Shown: positions 9,216-17,363 of the stretch, one piece after another
Position numbering within the stretch: the first letter of the stretch is position 1
How the letters are laid out: each line of letters begins with the position of its first letter
The notes under the pieces: model-generated
Told to the model about the DNA's origin: nothing
Databases searched by the model: none
What the model saw: the letters and a program-made list of their open reading frames with translations, nothing else
Origin: Verrucomicrobiota bacterium
GTDB taxonomy: Bacteria > Verrucomicrobiota > Verrucomicrobiia > Verrucomicrobiales > Akkermansiaceae
Direction: 5' to 3'
Assembly: GCA_017301995.1 (NCBI GenBank)
Contig: JAFLEH010000007.1
Span: 21,919-85,918 of the forward strand
Length of the DNA: 64,000 nucleotides
Translations under genes and position numbers: made by a program

Positions 9216-10406
9216 ATGAAACAATTTGCCGTCCGATTTGCTGTTCCGGTGTTGGGTATATTGTCACTGTCATCCGCGGTGGCAAAGGAACCCGAAGGTC
9301 CCGGCGTCGCGGGACGGTTGCCGGCCGCGTCGCGCGCTTCGCTGGAGGATCATGTTTCGCGTCCCCATGTGTTCGCCGATCCGGGTTTTTTCCACTGGGG
9401 CGGAACGCCGGTGCTGGGAGACGATGGTCTCTATCATCTGTTCTACGATCGCTGGCCCCGCGGCAATCCGCGCGGGATGTATGGCTGGTTGTATATCACG
9501 GAAATCGCCCATGCGACGGCGGAACTGCCCGCCGGTCCCTATCGGTTCCGAAATGGGGCGATCCGGAGTCCGGGTGACGATCCGACGGGCCGTTGGGATG
9601 CGGTGAACACCCACAATGCCTACGCGGTTCGTCTGACTGATCCGGATACGGGCAAGCGGAGATATTATCTTTACTTCATCGCCAACCGCGGCGACCGGAC
9701 GATGGATGATCCCTGGCTGGTTCATGTGGGCAACCAGCGGATCGGTGTGGCGTGGGCCGATTCTCCCGACGGGCCGTGGACGCGCCATCCGGACCCGGTT
9801 TGCCAGCCCGGTGGTCCTCTCCAGCATTACGTGGTCAATCCCGGCGTGACCCGTTTGCCGGACGGGCGTTTTCTGATGGTTCTCAAGGGCCGAGCTGCCG
9901 TGCCCGGCGATCCCAAGAAGTGGGGACCGATGCTTCACGGATGGGCACTGGCCGCGAAACCGACCGGACCGTTCGTCATCCAACCGACGTTGCTGTTTCC
10001 GGGATCGGTTTCCGCCGAGGATCCCTGCGTGTGGGTGAGGGACGGACGGGTGTTCGCCGCGGTCAAGGACTGGAATGGCAAGCTATCAAAAGTCGCGCCG
10101 GGGATTTCCTGGGTTTATGGCGACATCGAACCCGGTGGAGGCGTGAAATGGACCATCCCCGCGCATCCGCTCATTTCGGCGCGCGTTTTAAAATGGGACG
10201 ATGGCAGGGAAACCAAGGTTTATGCGCTTGAACGGCCGTTTGTTTTGCTAGATCGGAACGGAAAGCCAAGCCATCTGTTCGCCGCGTGCTCGGTGGAAAA
10301 CGAGTTTGCCGGCTCTTCCCAAACCCCTAACCCCAATCCGCCGCCGATCAAACCGGCCAGCCTGCCGTTCAACGTCTGCATCCCGCTGGTGCCGGACGGC
10401 CGGTGA
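9216..10406 (+). CDS. Secreted five-bladed propeller glycosidase-like protein (GH43-like)
   Basis: The 396-residue protein starts with a clear signal peptide (MKQFAVRFAVPVLGILSLSSAVAKEP). An ATG at 9189 is also possible but would put nine residues before the signal. The body shows the repeated pattern of GH43-type five-bladed propellers: an early acidic site (HVFADPGFFHWGGTPVLGDDGLYHLFYDRW), central AVNTHNAYAV and YLYFIANRG, then SAEDPCVWVRDG, where an acidic residue commonly serves in catalysis. It follows the BNR_4 gene by 30 bp on the same strand and is probably co-transcribed with it. Likely substrates are side chains of a rhamnose- or arabinose-containing polysaccharide, but the sequence does not define the linkage. 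Near neighbours of GH43, such as GH117, are alternatives. Confidence 0.72.
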   Translation: MKQFAVRFAVPVLGILSLSSAVAKEPEGPGVAGRLPAASRASLEDHVSRPHVFADPGFFHWGGTPVLGDDGLYHLFYDRWPRGNPRGMYGWLYITEIAHATAELPAGPYRFRNGAIRSPGDDPTGRWDAVNTHNAYAVRLTDPDTGKRRYYLYFIANRGDRTMDDPWLVHVGNQRIGVAWADSPDGPWTRHPDPVCQPGGPLQHYVVNPGVTRLPDGRFLMVLKGRAAVPGDPKKWGPMLHGWALAAKPTGPFVIQPTLLFPGSVSAEDPCVWVRDGRVFAAVKDWNGKLSKVAPGISWVYGDIEPGGGVKWTIPAHPLISARVLKWDDGRETKVYALERPFVLLDRNGKPSHLFAACSVENEFAGSSQTPNPNPPPIKPASLPFNVCIPLVPDGR

Positions 10407-10418
10407 CGGATAATCCCA

Positions 10419-10565
10419 GAAACCGCGAATGAACGCGAATGGACACGAATATGGAATTGAAAATGAATGCGCTCTGACGACTGGGCCGTTCACATGGTGG
10501 ATTGAACATCCGATCTCTCCAACCTTTTGAAAATTCGCGTCAATTGGCGTCCATTCGCGGTTCCA
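10419..10565. repeat. Paired inverted repeat with CGCGAAT units
   Basis: A left arm at about 10419-10453 and a right arm at about 10530-10565 are inverted copies of each other: about 31 bp with roughly four mismatches, separated by about 75 bp of unrelated sequence. Within each arm the word CGCGAAT (or a variant such as CACGAAT) recurs every 9-10 bp. The arrangement resembles a doublet of short palindromic elements (REPIN-like). It lies between the convergent GH43-like gene and the lpxL-like gene, so it may also act as a bidirectional transcription end. There is no T-tract typical of an intrinsic terminator. Confidence 0.6.
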
Positions 10566-10589
10566 TTTTACTTTCGAGGATCATCCCTA

Positions 10590-11822
10590 TCAGATTTCCA
10601 GCGCCACCATGGGAATCCCCTCGCGGCGGCATGCTTTGGCGAGGGCATGTGGCGGATGGGGCGCGAGCACGAAGTCGAGCGGCAGGGCTTGCGCGCGGTC
10701 GATTTGGGTTAGAGCGAGGCGCAGCGCGTCGCGGTCGGACGAATCCGGCGGTTGGTGGACCGGCGTGTCATCCGGGAGCCAGGCCGGAGGCGTGCGGCCC
10801 GGCGCGAGCACGGCTTCGTAGTGGAGATCGGGGTGAAGCCATTCGTCCGGCGGCTGCCAACCGTCCGGAGAACCTGTCAGCCACAGCAGGGCGCGGTGCG
10901 GTTTTTTTGATAGACCATCGGTTTCCCCCAGCCATTTGCGGAACGGGTGTTCCGGGCCCAGATAGACGCGCCAGCGGTCCTGAAACCAGAAGATGTCGTC
11001 GGGTCGCGGGCGCATCGCGCGTTCCAGCGCGTCCATGCACGCGGGAGTGGTGGGTGGTCCATCCACCGGCACGTAGCGGGCGCTCCAGCGGCCGGGGCCG
11101 GCGGTATTGAGCGCCAAGGCGACCACATTCGACTTGGTCCGCCGGGCCAGCAACGACGGCAGCGGACTCGAACGGGTGAGCCTGCCGAAGAACGGCACCA
11201 CCTCGCCCAGCATGCCGACCCGTTGGTCGGATAGAATGCCGACGACGCCGCCCTCGCGCAGAAACGCGGCGGCCTGATGGGGGCCATCGTGTTTGGAGAA
11301 CATCCGGACGCCATCGGCCTGGCGGCGGTCGAGCGTGCGCTTGTCCAGCAGCGGGTTGTTGAGCGGCCGATAGAACGCCCCGCCGCGGGATCCCGGCGGG
11401 AAAAAGCGGACGATCCGGCTGAGCAACTCCCAATTTCCCATGTGCGCGAGCAGGAGGACCACGCCCTTGCCGTTGGCGGCGGCATTTTCCAACAATTCCG
11501 GGTTTTCCACGTGCAACACCTCGCGGAGCCGTCTATCCGACAGTCTGGCCGAGTGGGCCGCGGAGAACAGATTGGCGCCGGTCAGTTGGAAACTCCGTCG
11601 CGCGATCCGCGGGATGTCGTCGGGCGAATGGGTGTCGGCGAGCGCGATCCGCAGGTTGCGCAGCACGACGTTGCGGCGGCGCGGGAGCAGATGCCACGCG
11701 ACGCCCCCGGCAAGCGCGCCCAAGCGGTGGACGAGTCCGCCGGGCAAACGGCAGAGGACGGCTTCGAGGATGGCCTGGACCAGCCATTCCGCGCGCCATT
11801 GCCAGTGTTTCGGGAGACTCAT
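10590..11822 (-). CDS. Lipid A acyltransferase (LpxL/HtrB family) with C-terminal extension
   Basis: The 410-residue protein carries the HX4E acyltransferase site as HMGNWE (His127-Glu132) and a downstream GILSDQRVG block, both typical of the HtrB/LpxL/MsbB enzymes that add secondary acyl chains to Kdo-lipid A at the inner membrane. Its N terminus (WLVQAILEAVLCRLPGGLVHRLGALAGG) is a probable membrane anchor. Family members are usually about 300 residues. Here about 105 extra residues follow position 305, starting KKPHRALLWLTGSP, and I do not recognise them with confidence; they faintly resemble a glycosyltransferase 9 fragment. The gene is 28 bp downstream of gspF and may be co-transcribed with it. 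Confidence 0.85.
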   Translation of the reverse strand: MSLPKHWQWRAEWLVQAILEAVLCRLPGGLVHRLGALAGGVAWHLLPRRRNVVLRNLRIALADTHSPDDIPRIARRSFQLTGANLFSAAHSARLSDRRLREVLHVENPELLENAAANGKGVVLLLAHMGNWELLSRIVRFFPPGSRGGAFYRPLNNPLLDKRTLDRRQADGVRMFSKHDGPHQAAAFLREGGVVGILSDQRVGMLGEVVPFFGRLTRSSPLPSLLARRTKSNVVALALNTAGPGRWSARYVPVDGPPTTPACMDALERAMRPRPDDIFWFQDRWRVYLGPEHPFRKWLGETDGLSKKPHRALLWLTGSPDGWQPPDEWLHPDLHYEAVLAPGRTPPAWLPDDTPVHQPPDSSDRDALRLALTQIDRAQALPLDFVLAPHPPHALAKACRREGIPMVALEI

Positions 11823-11850
11823 CCGTTAGACCCGTGTGACGCCCGCGGCC

Positions 11851-13143
11851 TCACTTGTGGTTGAGGGCGGAGATGGTTTGGAAGATCGCGGTGATCATCA
11901 GATAGGCCATGGTGCCGATGAGCAGCGCCATGATGATGAGCACGGTGGGCATGATCAGCGCCATGATCCGCTGGAGATCCTTGTCGAGTTCCTTGTCGTA
12001 GCGTTCCGCCGCGCGGCGTAGGGAGATATCGATCTTGCCGGTTTGCTCGCCGACGGAAACCATGTCGATCAGCAGCGCGGGAAAAGTGCCGGTTCGGATG
12101 AGCGCCTTGGAGAACGAGCGTCCGTCGCCGACCTGTTCGATCACGCGGTCGAGGCTGGTGCGCAGCGACCGGTTGTGGGTGGCGTCGCGGGAAAGTTCGA
12201 GCGCGCGGAGCAGCGGCAGGCCGTTGCCGACCAGGTTGGCCATGGTTTCGAGGAACTGCACGTAGAACCGGCTGGTGATGACCGGGCCGATGAGCGGGAA
12301 GCGCAGTTTCATGCGGTCCCAGGCCGGTTTGTTCGCGTCGTTGTCTTTCCACGCCTTGAAAAAGATCGCCGCGGCCACCAGTACCAGCAGCATCACGATC
12401 CACCATTTTTTCAGGAAATCCGCCAGGCCGATCAGGATGGCCGCGCCTAACGGGATTTTGCCGCCGGGCGTGCTTTGGATCAGCGAGGTGAGCTGCGGGA
12501 TGAGGGTGGTGACGAAAACGATGGAAACGCCGACACCCGCGAGGATCAGGAATGCCGGATAGATCATCGCCAGGATCAGGCGGCTCTGGAGTTCCGCGAG
12601 CGTTTTCAGATAGTGCGCCTGGCGTTTGAGAATGGTGTCGAGCGCGCCGGACGCCTCGCCGGCGGCGGCCAGCGAGCAATAGAGCGGTCCGAAGCTCGGG
12701 CTGGCTTTTTTGAGGGCGACGGAGAAGTTCACGCCATCGCGGACCACCTGGCGGATCTTGAAGGAAACCGCCTTGAGGTTGCCGAGTTCCTGGCGGCTTT
12801 CCATCGACTTGAGCGCCGGTTCGAGCTGCAGGCCGGCGCTGAGCATGTCGGATAGTTCCTCGGTGAAGAGCACCACTTCCTGGCGCTTGAGTTTCACCGG
12901 ACCATCGGGGATCGGAGTGTCTTTCGAGCCGTTGGCCTTGGGCGCGGCGGGGGCATCGTCGGTTTTCGCTTTGCCGTTGGTTTTGCGGACCGGCACGGCG
13001 GCGGCGGTGTTTTCCCGGATGCTAACCGGCTGGAGCCCCTTGCGGTCCAGCACCCGGATCGCCTCGGTGCGGTCGGCCGCATCCAACTCGCCGGTGGTGA
13101 CGGCTCCTTTGGCGTTGAGGGCTTTGTAGGCGAAGACGGGCAT
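11851..13143 (-). CDS. gspF: Type II secretion / type IV pilus inner-membrane platform protein GspF
   Basis: The 430-residue protein opens with MPVFAYKALNAKGAVTTGELDA, the typical start of GspF/PilC proteins. A polar linker rich in Lys, Ala and Pro (about residues 68-98) leads to two tandem GspF domains, each with the ...GxLDTILKRQAHYLK / GRSFSKALIRTGTFP... pattern and separated by membrane helices. The last helix is close to the C terminus (IIMALLIGTMAYLMITAIFQTI). GspF is the polytopic inner-membrane core that couples the GspE ATPase to pseudopilus growth. It is the second gene after gspE. The short spacer holds a phased AT-rich repeat instead of a ribosome binding site. Confidence 0.93.
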   Translation of the reverse strand: MPVFAYKALNAKGAVTTGELDAADRTEAIRVLDRKGLQPVSIRENTAAAVPVRKTNGKAKTDDAPAAPKANGSKDTPIPDGPVKLKRQEVVLFTEELSDMLSAGLQLEPALKSMESRQELGNLKAVSFKIRQVVRDGVNFSVALKKASPSFGPLYCSLAAAGEASGALDTILKRQAHYLKTLAELQSRLILAMIYPAFLILAGVGVSIVFVTTLIPQLTSLIQSTPGGKIPLGAAILIGLADFLKKWWIVMLLVLVAAAIFFKAWKDNDANKPAWDRMKLRFPLIGPVITSRFYVQFLETMANLVGNGLPLLRALELSRDATHNRSLRTSLDRVIEQVGDGRSFSKALIRTGTFPALLIDMVSVGEQTGKIDISLRRAAERYDKELDKDLQRIMALIMPTVLIIMALLIGTMAYLMITAIFQTISALNHK

Positions 13144-13145
13144 TC

Positions 13146-13175
13146 GGAATTTGAAATTTGGGATTTGAAATTTGA
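13146..13175. repeat. Two-unit phased repeat in the gspE-gspF spacer
   Basis: Two consecutive copies of a 14-15 bp unit, GGAATTTGAAATTTG then GGATTTGAAATTTG, fill most of the 43-bp gap between the gspE stop and the gspF start. On the coding strand this places CAAATTTCAAATTCC directly before the gspF ATG, where a ribosome binding site would be expected. The tract is far more AT-rich than its surroundings. Confidence 0.7.
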
Positions 13176-13186
13176 GATCCCGCCGG

Positions 13187-14902
13187 TCAGTCGGCGCCGC
13201 CGATGTCGGAGGAGGTTACGGAGACCACTTCCTCGATGGTGGTTTCGCCTTGCATCACCTTGTGCCAGCCGTATCCGCGCATCGGGATGTAGCCGTCCTT
13301 GACCGCTTGGTTGCGGATTTCGTGGGCGTGGGCGTTGTGGGCGATCAAATCCTGCATCGCCGGGGTGAGGAGGACGATTTCGTAAATCGAAAGCCGGCCG
13401 GCGAATCCGGTGCCGCGGCATTGGTCGCAACCGCTGGGAGTGTAGGCCTGGCCCGGGACGTTCAGCGGGATGCCCAGCTCGCGGCGGTCGGCGTCCGAAA
13501 CTTCCCGCGGAACCTTGCAATGCGGGCAGAGGCGGCGCACCAGGCGTTGGGCCAGGAACGCGCGCACCGCGGCGGAAACGAGGAACGGTTCCACGCCCAT
13601 GTCGATCAAGCGGCTGATCCCGCCGAGCGCGTCGTTGGTGTGGAGTGTGGAGAACACCAAGTGGCCGGTTAGGGACGCGCGGATGGCGATTTCCGCCGTC
13701 TCAAGGTCGCGGATTTCCCCGATCATCACGATGTTGGGGTCGGCGCGGAGGATGGATCGCAGCGCGGTGGCGAAGGTGAGCCCGATGTCCGATTTCACCG
13801 CGATCTGCATCACCCCGGTGAGCTTGTTTTCCACCGGATCCTCGACCGTGACGATGCGGCGGTCCGGGTGGTTCACCTCGCTGAGGAACGAGTAAAGGCT
13901 GGTGGATTTGCCGGAACCGGTGGGGCCGGTGATGAGGATGATGCCGTTGGGCAGGTGGAGCAGCGACTCGATCTTGCGGCGGACGTAGGGTTCGAGACGG
14001 AGCTTGTCGAGATTGAAGCGCTCCTGGTTGAGGAGACGGAGGGAAACGCTCTCGCCTTCCACGGTGGGCACGGTGGCCACGCGGACGTCGATGGTCTGGC
14101 CTTCGAACTGGAGGTTGATACGGCCGTCCTGCGGCACCCGGCGCTCGGCGATGTCGAGGTGCGCCATGATTTTCAACCGGGCGATCACCGAGCTTTGCAG
14201 GGCCTTGATGTTTTCCGGCACCGCGATTTCCAACAGCTTGCCGTCGATCCGGTAGCGGATGCGGAGATTGGTGCTCAGCGGCTCCACGTGGATGTCGGTG
14301 GCGCGCTGTTCGAGCGCCTCGCGGATGATCTGGTTGACGAATTTGACCACGCTGGCCTCTTCGTCGTCGTCCTGGTCGATGATGTTCGCCTGATCCTCGC
14401 CGCCCTCGATGTGGTCGTAGTCGAAGTCCCGGCCTTCCAGGATCTGCTCGAACGTGTCCGCACCGACCCCGTAAAGGCGCCGGAGGGCCTCATGGAGGCG
14501 CTTGCGGGAGGCCATGCACCAGTCGATGGGCATCGCCAGTTCCTGCGCGGCGGCCTGCCGGGCCACCAGATTGAAAGGATCGAAAGTCGCCAGTTTCAAC
14601 CGGCGTTCGGTGCCCTCGCCCTCGATGGAAACGGGCAAAAGCCGGTGGCGCAGCGCGATCCGCGGCCCGCAGGCCTCGCGCAGCGGCAGCGGCACCTCGG
14701 GCATCGGGATGCTTGCCAGCCACTCCATATTCAACGCCTGGGCGAGTTCACGCAGATATTGCTCCTCGTTGACCAGCCCGGTGTCCAGGACGTCATCAAT
14801 GGGCGAACGCTGACGCTGCACCGCACCCTTCACCACTTCGGTGAGCGCGGATAGGTCGTCGCATCCAATGCGGCGGGCGGGTTCGATCAAAAGTTGGGTC
14901 AT
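13187..14902 (-). CDS. gspE: Type II secretion / pilus assembly ATPase GspE
   Basis: The 571-residue protein is a hexameric secretion ATPase. Visible motifs are an N-terminal MshEN-like region (IDDVLDTGLVNEEQYLRELA), Walker A GPTGSGKST near residue 325, the Asp-box/Walker B NIVMIGEIRD near 395, the His box STLHTNDA, and a tetracysteine zinc site CPHC...CDQC near residues 461-495. The start at 14900-14902 follows a purine-rich stretch and gives the usual N terminus; an upstream frame extension reads as random sequence. It powers substrate extrusion or pseudopilus assembly with GspF encoded next. The secretin and pseudopilins are not in the window. The nearby secreted polysaccharide-degrading enzymes are plausible cargo, but this is inference. 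Confidence 0.95.
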   Translation of the reverse strand: MTQLLIEPARRIGCDDLSALTEVVKGAVQRQRSPIDDVLDTGLVNEEQYLRELAQALNMEWLASIPMPEVPLPLREACGPRIALRHRLLPVSIEGEGTERRLKLATFDPFNLVARQAAAQELAMPIDWCMASRKRLHEALRRLYGVGADTFEQILEGRDFDYDHIEGGEDQANIIDQDDDEEASVVKFVNQIIREALEQRATDIHVEPLSTNLRIRYRIDGKLLEIAVPENIKALQSSVIARLKIMAHLDIAERRVPQDGRINLQFEGQTIDVRVATVPTVEGESVSLRLLNQERFNLDKLRLEPYVRRKIESLLHLPNGIILITGPTGSGKSTSLYSFLSEVNHPDRRIVTVEDPVENKLTGVMQIAVKSDIGLTFATALRSILRADPNIVMIGEIRDLETAEIAIRASLTGHLVFSTLHTNDALGGISRLIDMGVEPFLVSAAVRAFLAQRLVRRLCPHCKVPREVSDADRRELGIPLNVPGQAYTPSGCDQCRGTGFAGRLSIYEIVLLTPAMQDLIAHNAHAHEIRNQAVKDGYIPMRGYGWHKVMQGETTIEEVVSVTSSDIGGAD

Positions 14903-15098
14903 CGGGGCGGACGTCTTCTCTCCTATAAAACCGCCCAATGCAACCTTGTCTCTCGAAAATACGGGAAAATCGGCCCGGCAGACCCCGTTGGAGCGGGGCG
15001 TGAACCCCTCCGGAGCAACGATCCCCCCATGCCGGACCGGGCTTTTACTCCAATCGGGTGATCGACATCCGCCCGCCGCGCCCGCAAGCTTCGTTGCC

Positions 15099-17312
15099 AT
15101 GAATTCTTCCCCGATCTTCCGCCTGCTGGCCGTGTTTTTCGCCGCGGCGTCGGTCGGCTTCGCGAAACCGGCGCTCTACATCATCGGCGATTCCACGGTC
15201 CGCAACCAAACCGCCGGCCAGCGCGGATGGGGCGATCCCCTGGCGGAAAAATTCGATGCGGCGAAGATCGGCGTGCTCAACCGGGCGATCGGCGGGCGCA
15301 GCAGCCGGACATTTCTAACCGAAGGACGCTGGGCGGCGGTGGCGGCCCACCTCAAGCCGGGCGACTTCGTGATCATGCAGTTCGGCCACAACGACGGCGG
15401 CCCGCTCAATGCCGAGCGCGCCAGGGCGTCCATCAAGGGCGTCGGCGACGAAACCGAGGACATCGTGCGCGCGTCCGACGGCCAACCGGAAACCGTCCAC
15501 AGTTTCGGCTGGTATCTGCGGACCTACGTGCGGGAAACCAAGGCCAAGGGCGCCACCGCGGTCGTGCTCTCACTGATCCCGCGGAACATTTGGAACGACG
15601 GAAAAATCGTCCGGGCGGAAAAGGACTACGGGCTATGGGCAAAACAGGCTGCGGAGGCGGAAGGCGCGCTGTTCATCGACTTCAACGGCCTGCTGGCGGA
15701 CCGCTACGAGGCGCTCGGTCCGGAAAAGACCGCCGCTCTGTTCTGCGGGACCGACCACACCCACACCGGGCCGGATGGCGCGGAGTTCAATGCCGTGGCG
15801 CTCGCCGAAGCGCTGCGCAAACTTCCCGGATGCGATCTGGGTGGCATGTTGCTGCCGGACGGCCTGTGGCTGCCGTCGATCTTCTCCGATCACATGGTGC
15901 TGCAGCGCGACATGAAGGTGCCGGTCTGGGGAACCGCCGCGCCGGGCGCGGAAATCCGGATGAAAATGGGAAACGACGAAACCACCTGCAAAGCCGACGC
16001 GCACGGATGCTGGAAAACAAGCCTGCCTGCCATGCCGGCTGGCGGACCGTTTGATCTAACCCTCTCCGGCGGCGGGGAAACGAGGGTGATCCATGACATT
16101 CTATCAGGCGAAGTCTGGCTGTGCTCGGGCCAGTCCAACATGGATTTCACTTTGGCGAAGACCGAAAAACGCCGTTTTGCCGGAGTCACCGATTGGGAAA
16201 AGGAGGTCGCCGCCGCCAACCATCCGCGGATCCGCATGTTCACCGCCGAATGGACGATGCGGGAGAGCCCGCAGCGGGACGTGGTGGGCCGCTGGGCGGT
16301 CTGCACGCCGGAAAACGCGGGGGATTTCTCCGCGGTCGCCTACTATTTCGGCCGCGAGCTGCACCAGCGACTGGACGTCCCGGTGGGACTCATCGCCAGC
16401 GCGTATGGCGCCAGCACCATCGAGGCGTGGATCAGCGAACCCGCTCTGGCAAAACACCCGCAGTTCAAGCCGCTGCTGGACGCGTTCGCCAAGAAGCGCC
16501 TCCAGTTCCGCGACGACCCCAAAGCGTTCGAAAACTACGCCAAGGCCCTCGCCAACGCCAAGCCCGGCAAGCCGCCGAAAAACCCGGACCCGGTGCAGGA
16601 TCAGCACAATCCGTTCGTTCTCCACAACGGAATGATCGCGCCGATCGCGCCCTACGCGCTGCGCGGCGCGATCTGGTATCAGGGCGAATCGAATCTCGGA
16701 ACCCGCGCGCTCTATCCGGACCTCCAGAAAACCCTGATCGGCGAATGGCGGGAGTTATGGGGAAACCGGGAAATGCCATTTTATTATGTGCAGCTCGCGC
16801 CTTACAAAAACCCCTCCGACAAACCCGGATCCGGAGGACAACTCGCGGAAATGCGCGAGGCCCAGGCGAAATCGTTGGAAATCGAGCGGACCGGTATGGC
16901 GGTGACTCTCGACATCGGCGACGCCAAGGACGTTCATCCGCGCAACAAGCACGATGTGGGTCTGCGCCTGGCAAAAATCGCGATGACCGACGTCTATGCG
17001 GTGCCGGGTGTTTCGCGCGGACCGCTGTTCCACGAGGCGGCGGTGGAGAATGGACGCATCCGGGTGCGGTTCCAGCAAGGGTGTGGACCGCTGCGGGCCA
17101 AGGACGGACCGCTCAAACAGTTCGCCATCGCGGGCTTGGATCGCAGGTTTGTCGAGGCCGCGGCGGTGATTGAGGGAGACTCGGTGGTCGTTTCCAGCCT
17201 GGAAGTGCCGCAGCCCGCGTTCGTCCGCTACGCGTGGGCGGACAATCCCGAGGGAGCCAACCTCACCAACGAGGCGGGGCTGCCCGCCGCGCCGTTCCGG
17301 TCGGATCGTTAG
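15099..17312 (+). CDS. Secreted bimodular acetylesterase: SGNH rhamnogalacturonan acetylesterase-like + SASA domain
   Basis: The 737-residue protein has a signal peptide (MNSSPIFRLLAVFFAAASVGFA) and two different esterase modules. Residues about 25-245 are an SGNH hydrolase of the rhamnogalacturonan acetylesterase type: GDSTV (Ser near 32), GGRSSRTF, GHNDGG (near 95) and the Asp-His pair in DHTHTGPDGA (near 219). Residues about 255-730 match sialate O-acetylesterase/SASA proteins: SIFSDHMVLQRD, CSGQSNM (near 342), AIWYQGESN and DIGDAKDVHPRNK. Both modules keep their catalytic blocks. The protein would deacetylate acetylated sugars such as galacturonic acid in pectin backbones, making them accessible to the PL1 lyase and rhamnosidases encoded next. 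Confidence 0.88.
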   Translation: MNSSPIFRLLAVFFAAASVGFAKPALYIIGDSTVRNQTAGQRGWGDPLAEKFDAAKIGVLNRAIGGRSSRTFLTEGRWAAVAAHLKPGDFVIMQFGHNDGGPLNAERARASIKGVGDETEDIVRASDGQPETVHSFGWYLRTYVRETKAKGATAVVLSLIPRNIWNDGKIVRAEKDYGLWAKQAAEAEGALFIDFNGLLADRYEALGPEKTAALFCGTDHTHTGPDGAEFNAVALAEALRKLPGCDLGGMLLPDGLWLPSIFSDHMVLQRDMKVPVWGTAAPGAEIRMKMGNDETTCKADAHGCWKTSLPAMPAGGPFDLTLSGGGETRVIHDILSGEVWLCSGQSNMDFTLAKTEKRRFAGVTDWEKEVAAANHPRIRMFTAEWTMRESPQRDVVGRWAVCTPENAGDFSAVAYYFGRELHQRLDVPVGLIASAYGASTIEAWISEPALAKHPQFKPLLDAFAKKRLQFRDDPKAFENYAKALANAKPGKPPKNPDPVQDQHNPFVLHNGMIAPIAPYALRGAIWYQGESNLGTRALYPDLQKTLIGEWRELWGNREMPFYYVQLAPYKNPSDKPGSGGQLAEMREAQAKSLEIERTGMAVTLDIGDAKDVHPRNKHDVGLRLAKIAMTDVYAVPGVSRGPLFHEAAVENGRIRVRFQQGCGPLRAKDGPLKQFAIAGLDRRFVEAAAVIEGDSVVVSSLEVPQPAFVRYAWADNPEGANLTNEAGLPAAPFRSDR

Positions 17313-17363
17313 ATCGCCGCGCTTGAGAAACCGGGAAACCCGCACGAAACTGATCTTACGCCG

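Noticed and set aside
10407..10589. Intrinsic terminator formed by the long inverted repeat
   Set aside because: The arms are about 75 bp apart with mismatches and no T-run follows, so it is recorded as a repeat element.
10590..14902. Complete type II secretion operon
   Set aside because: Only gspE and gspF are present; no secretin, pseudopilin, GspL or GspM gene was found in the window.
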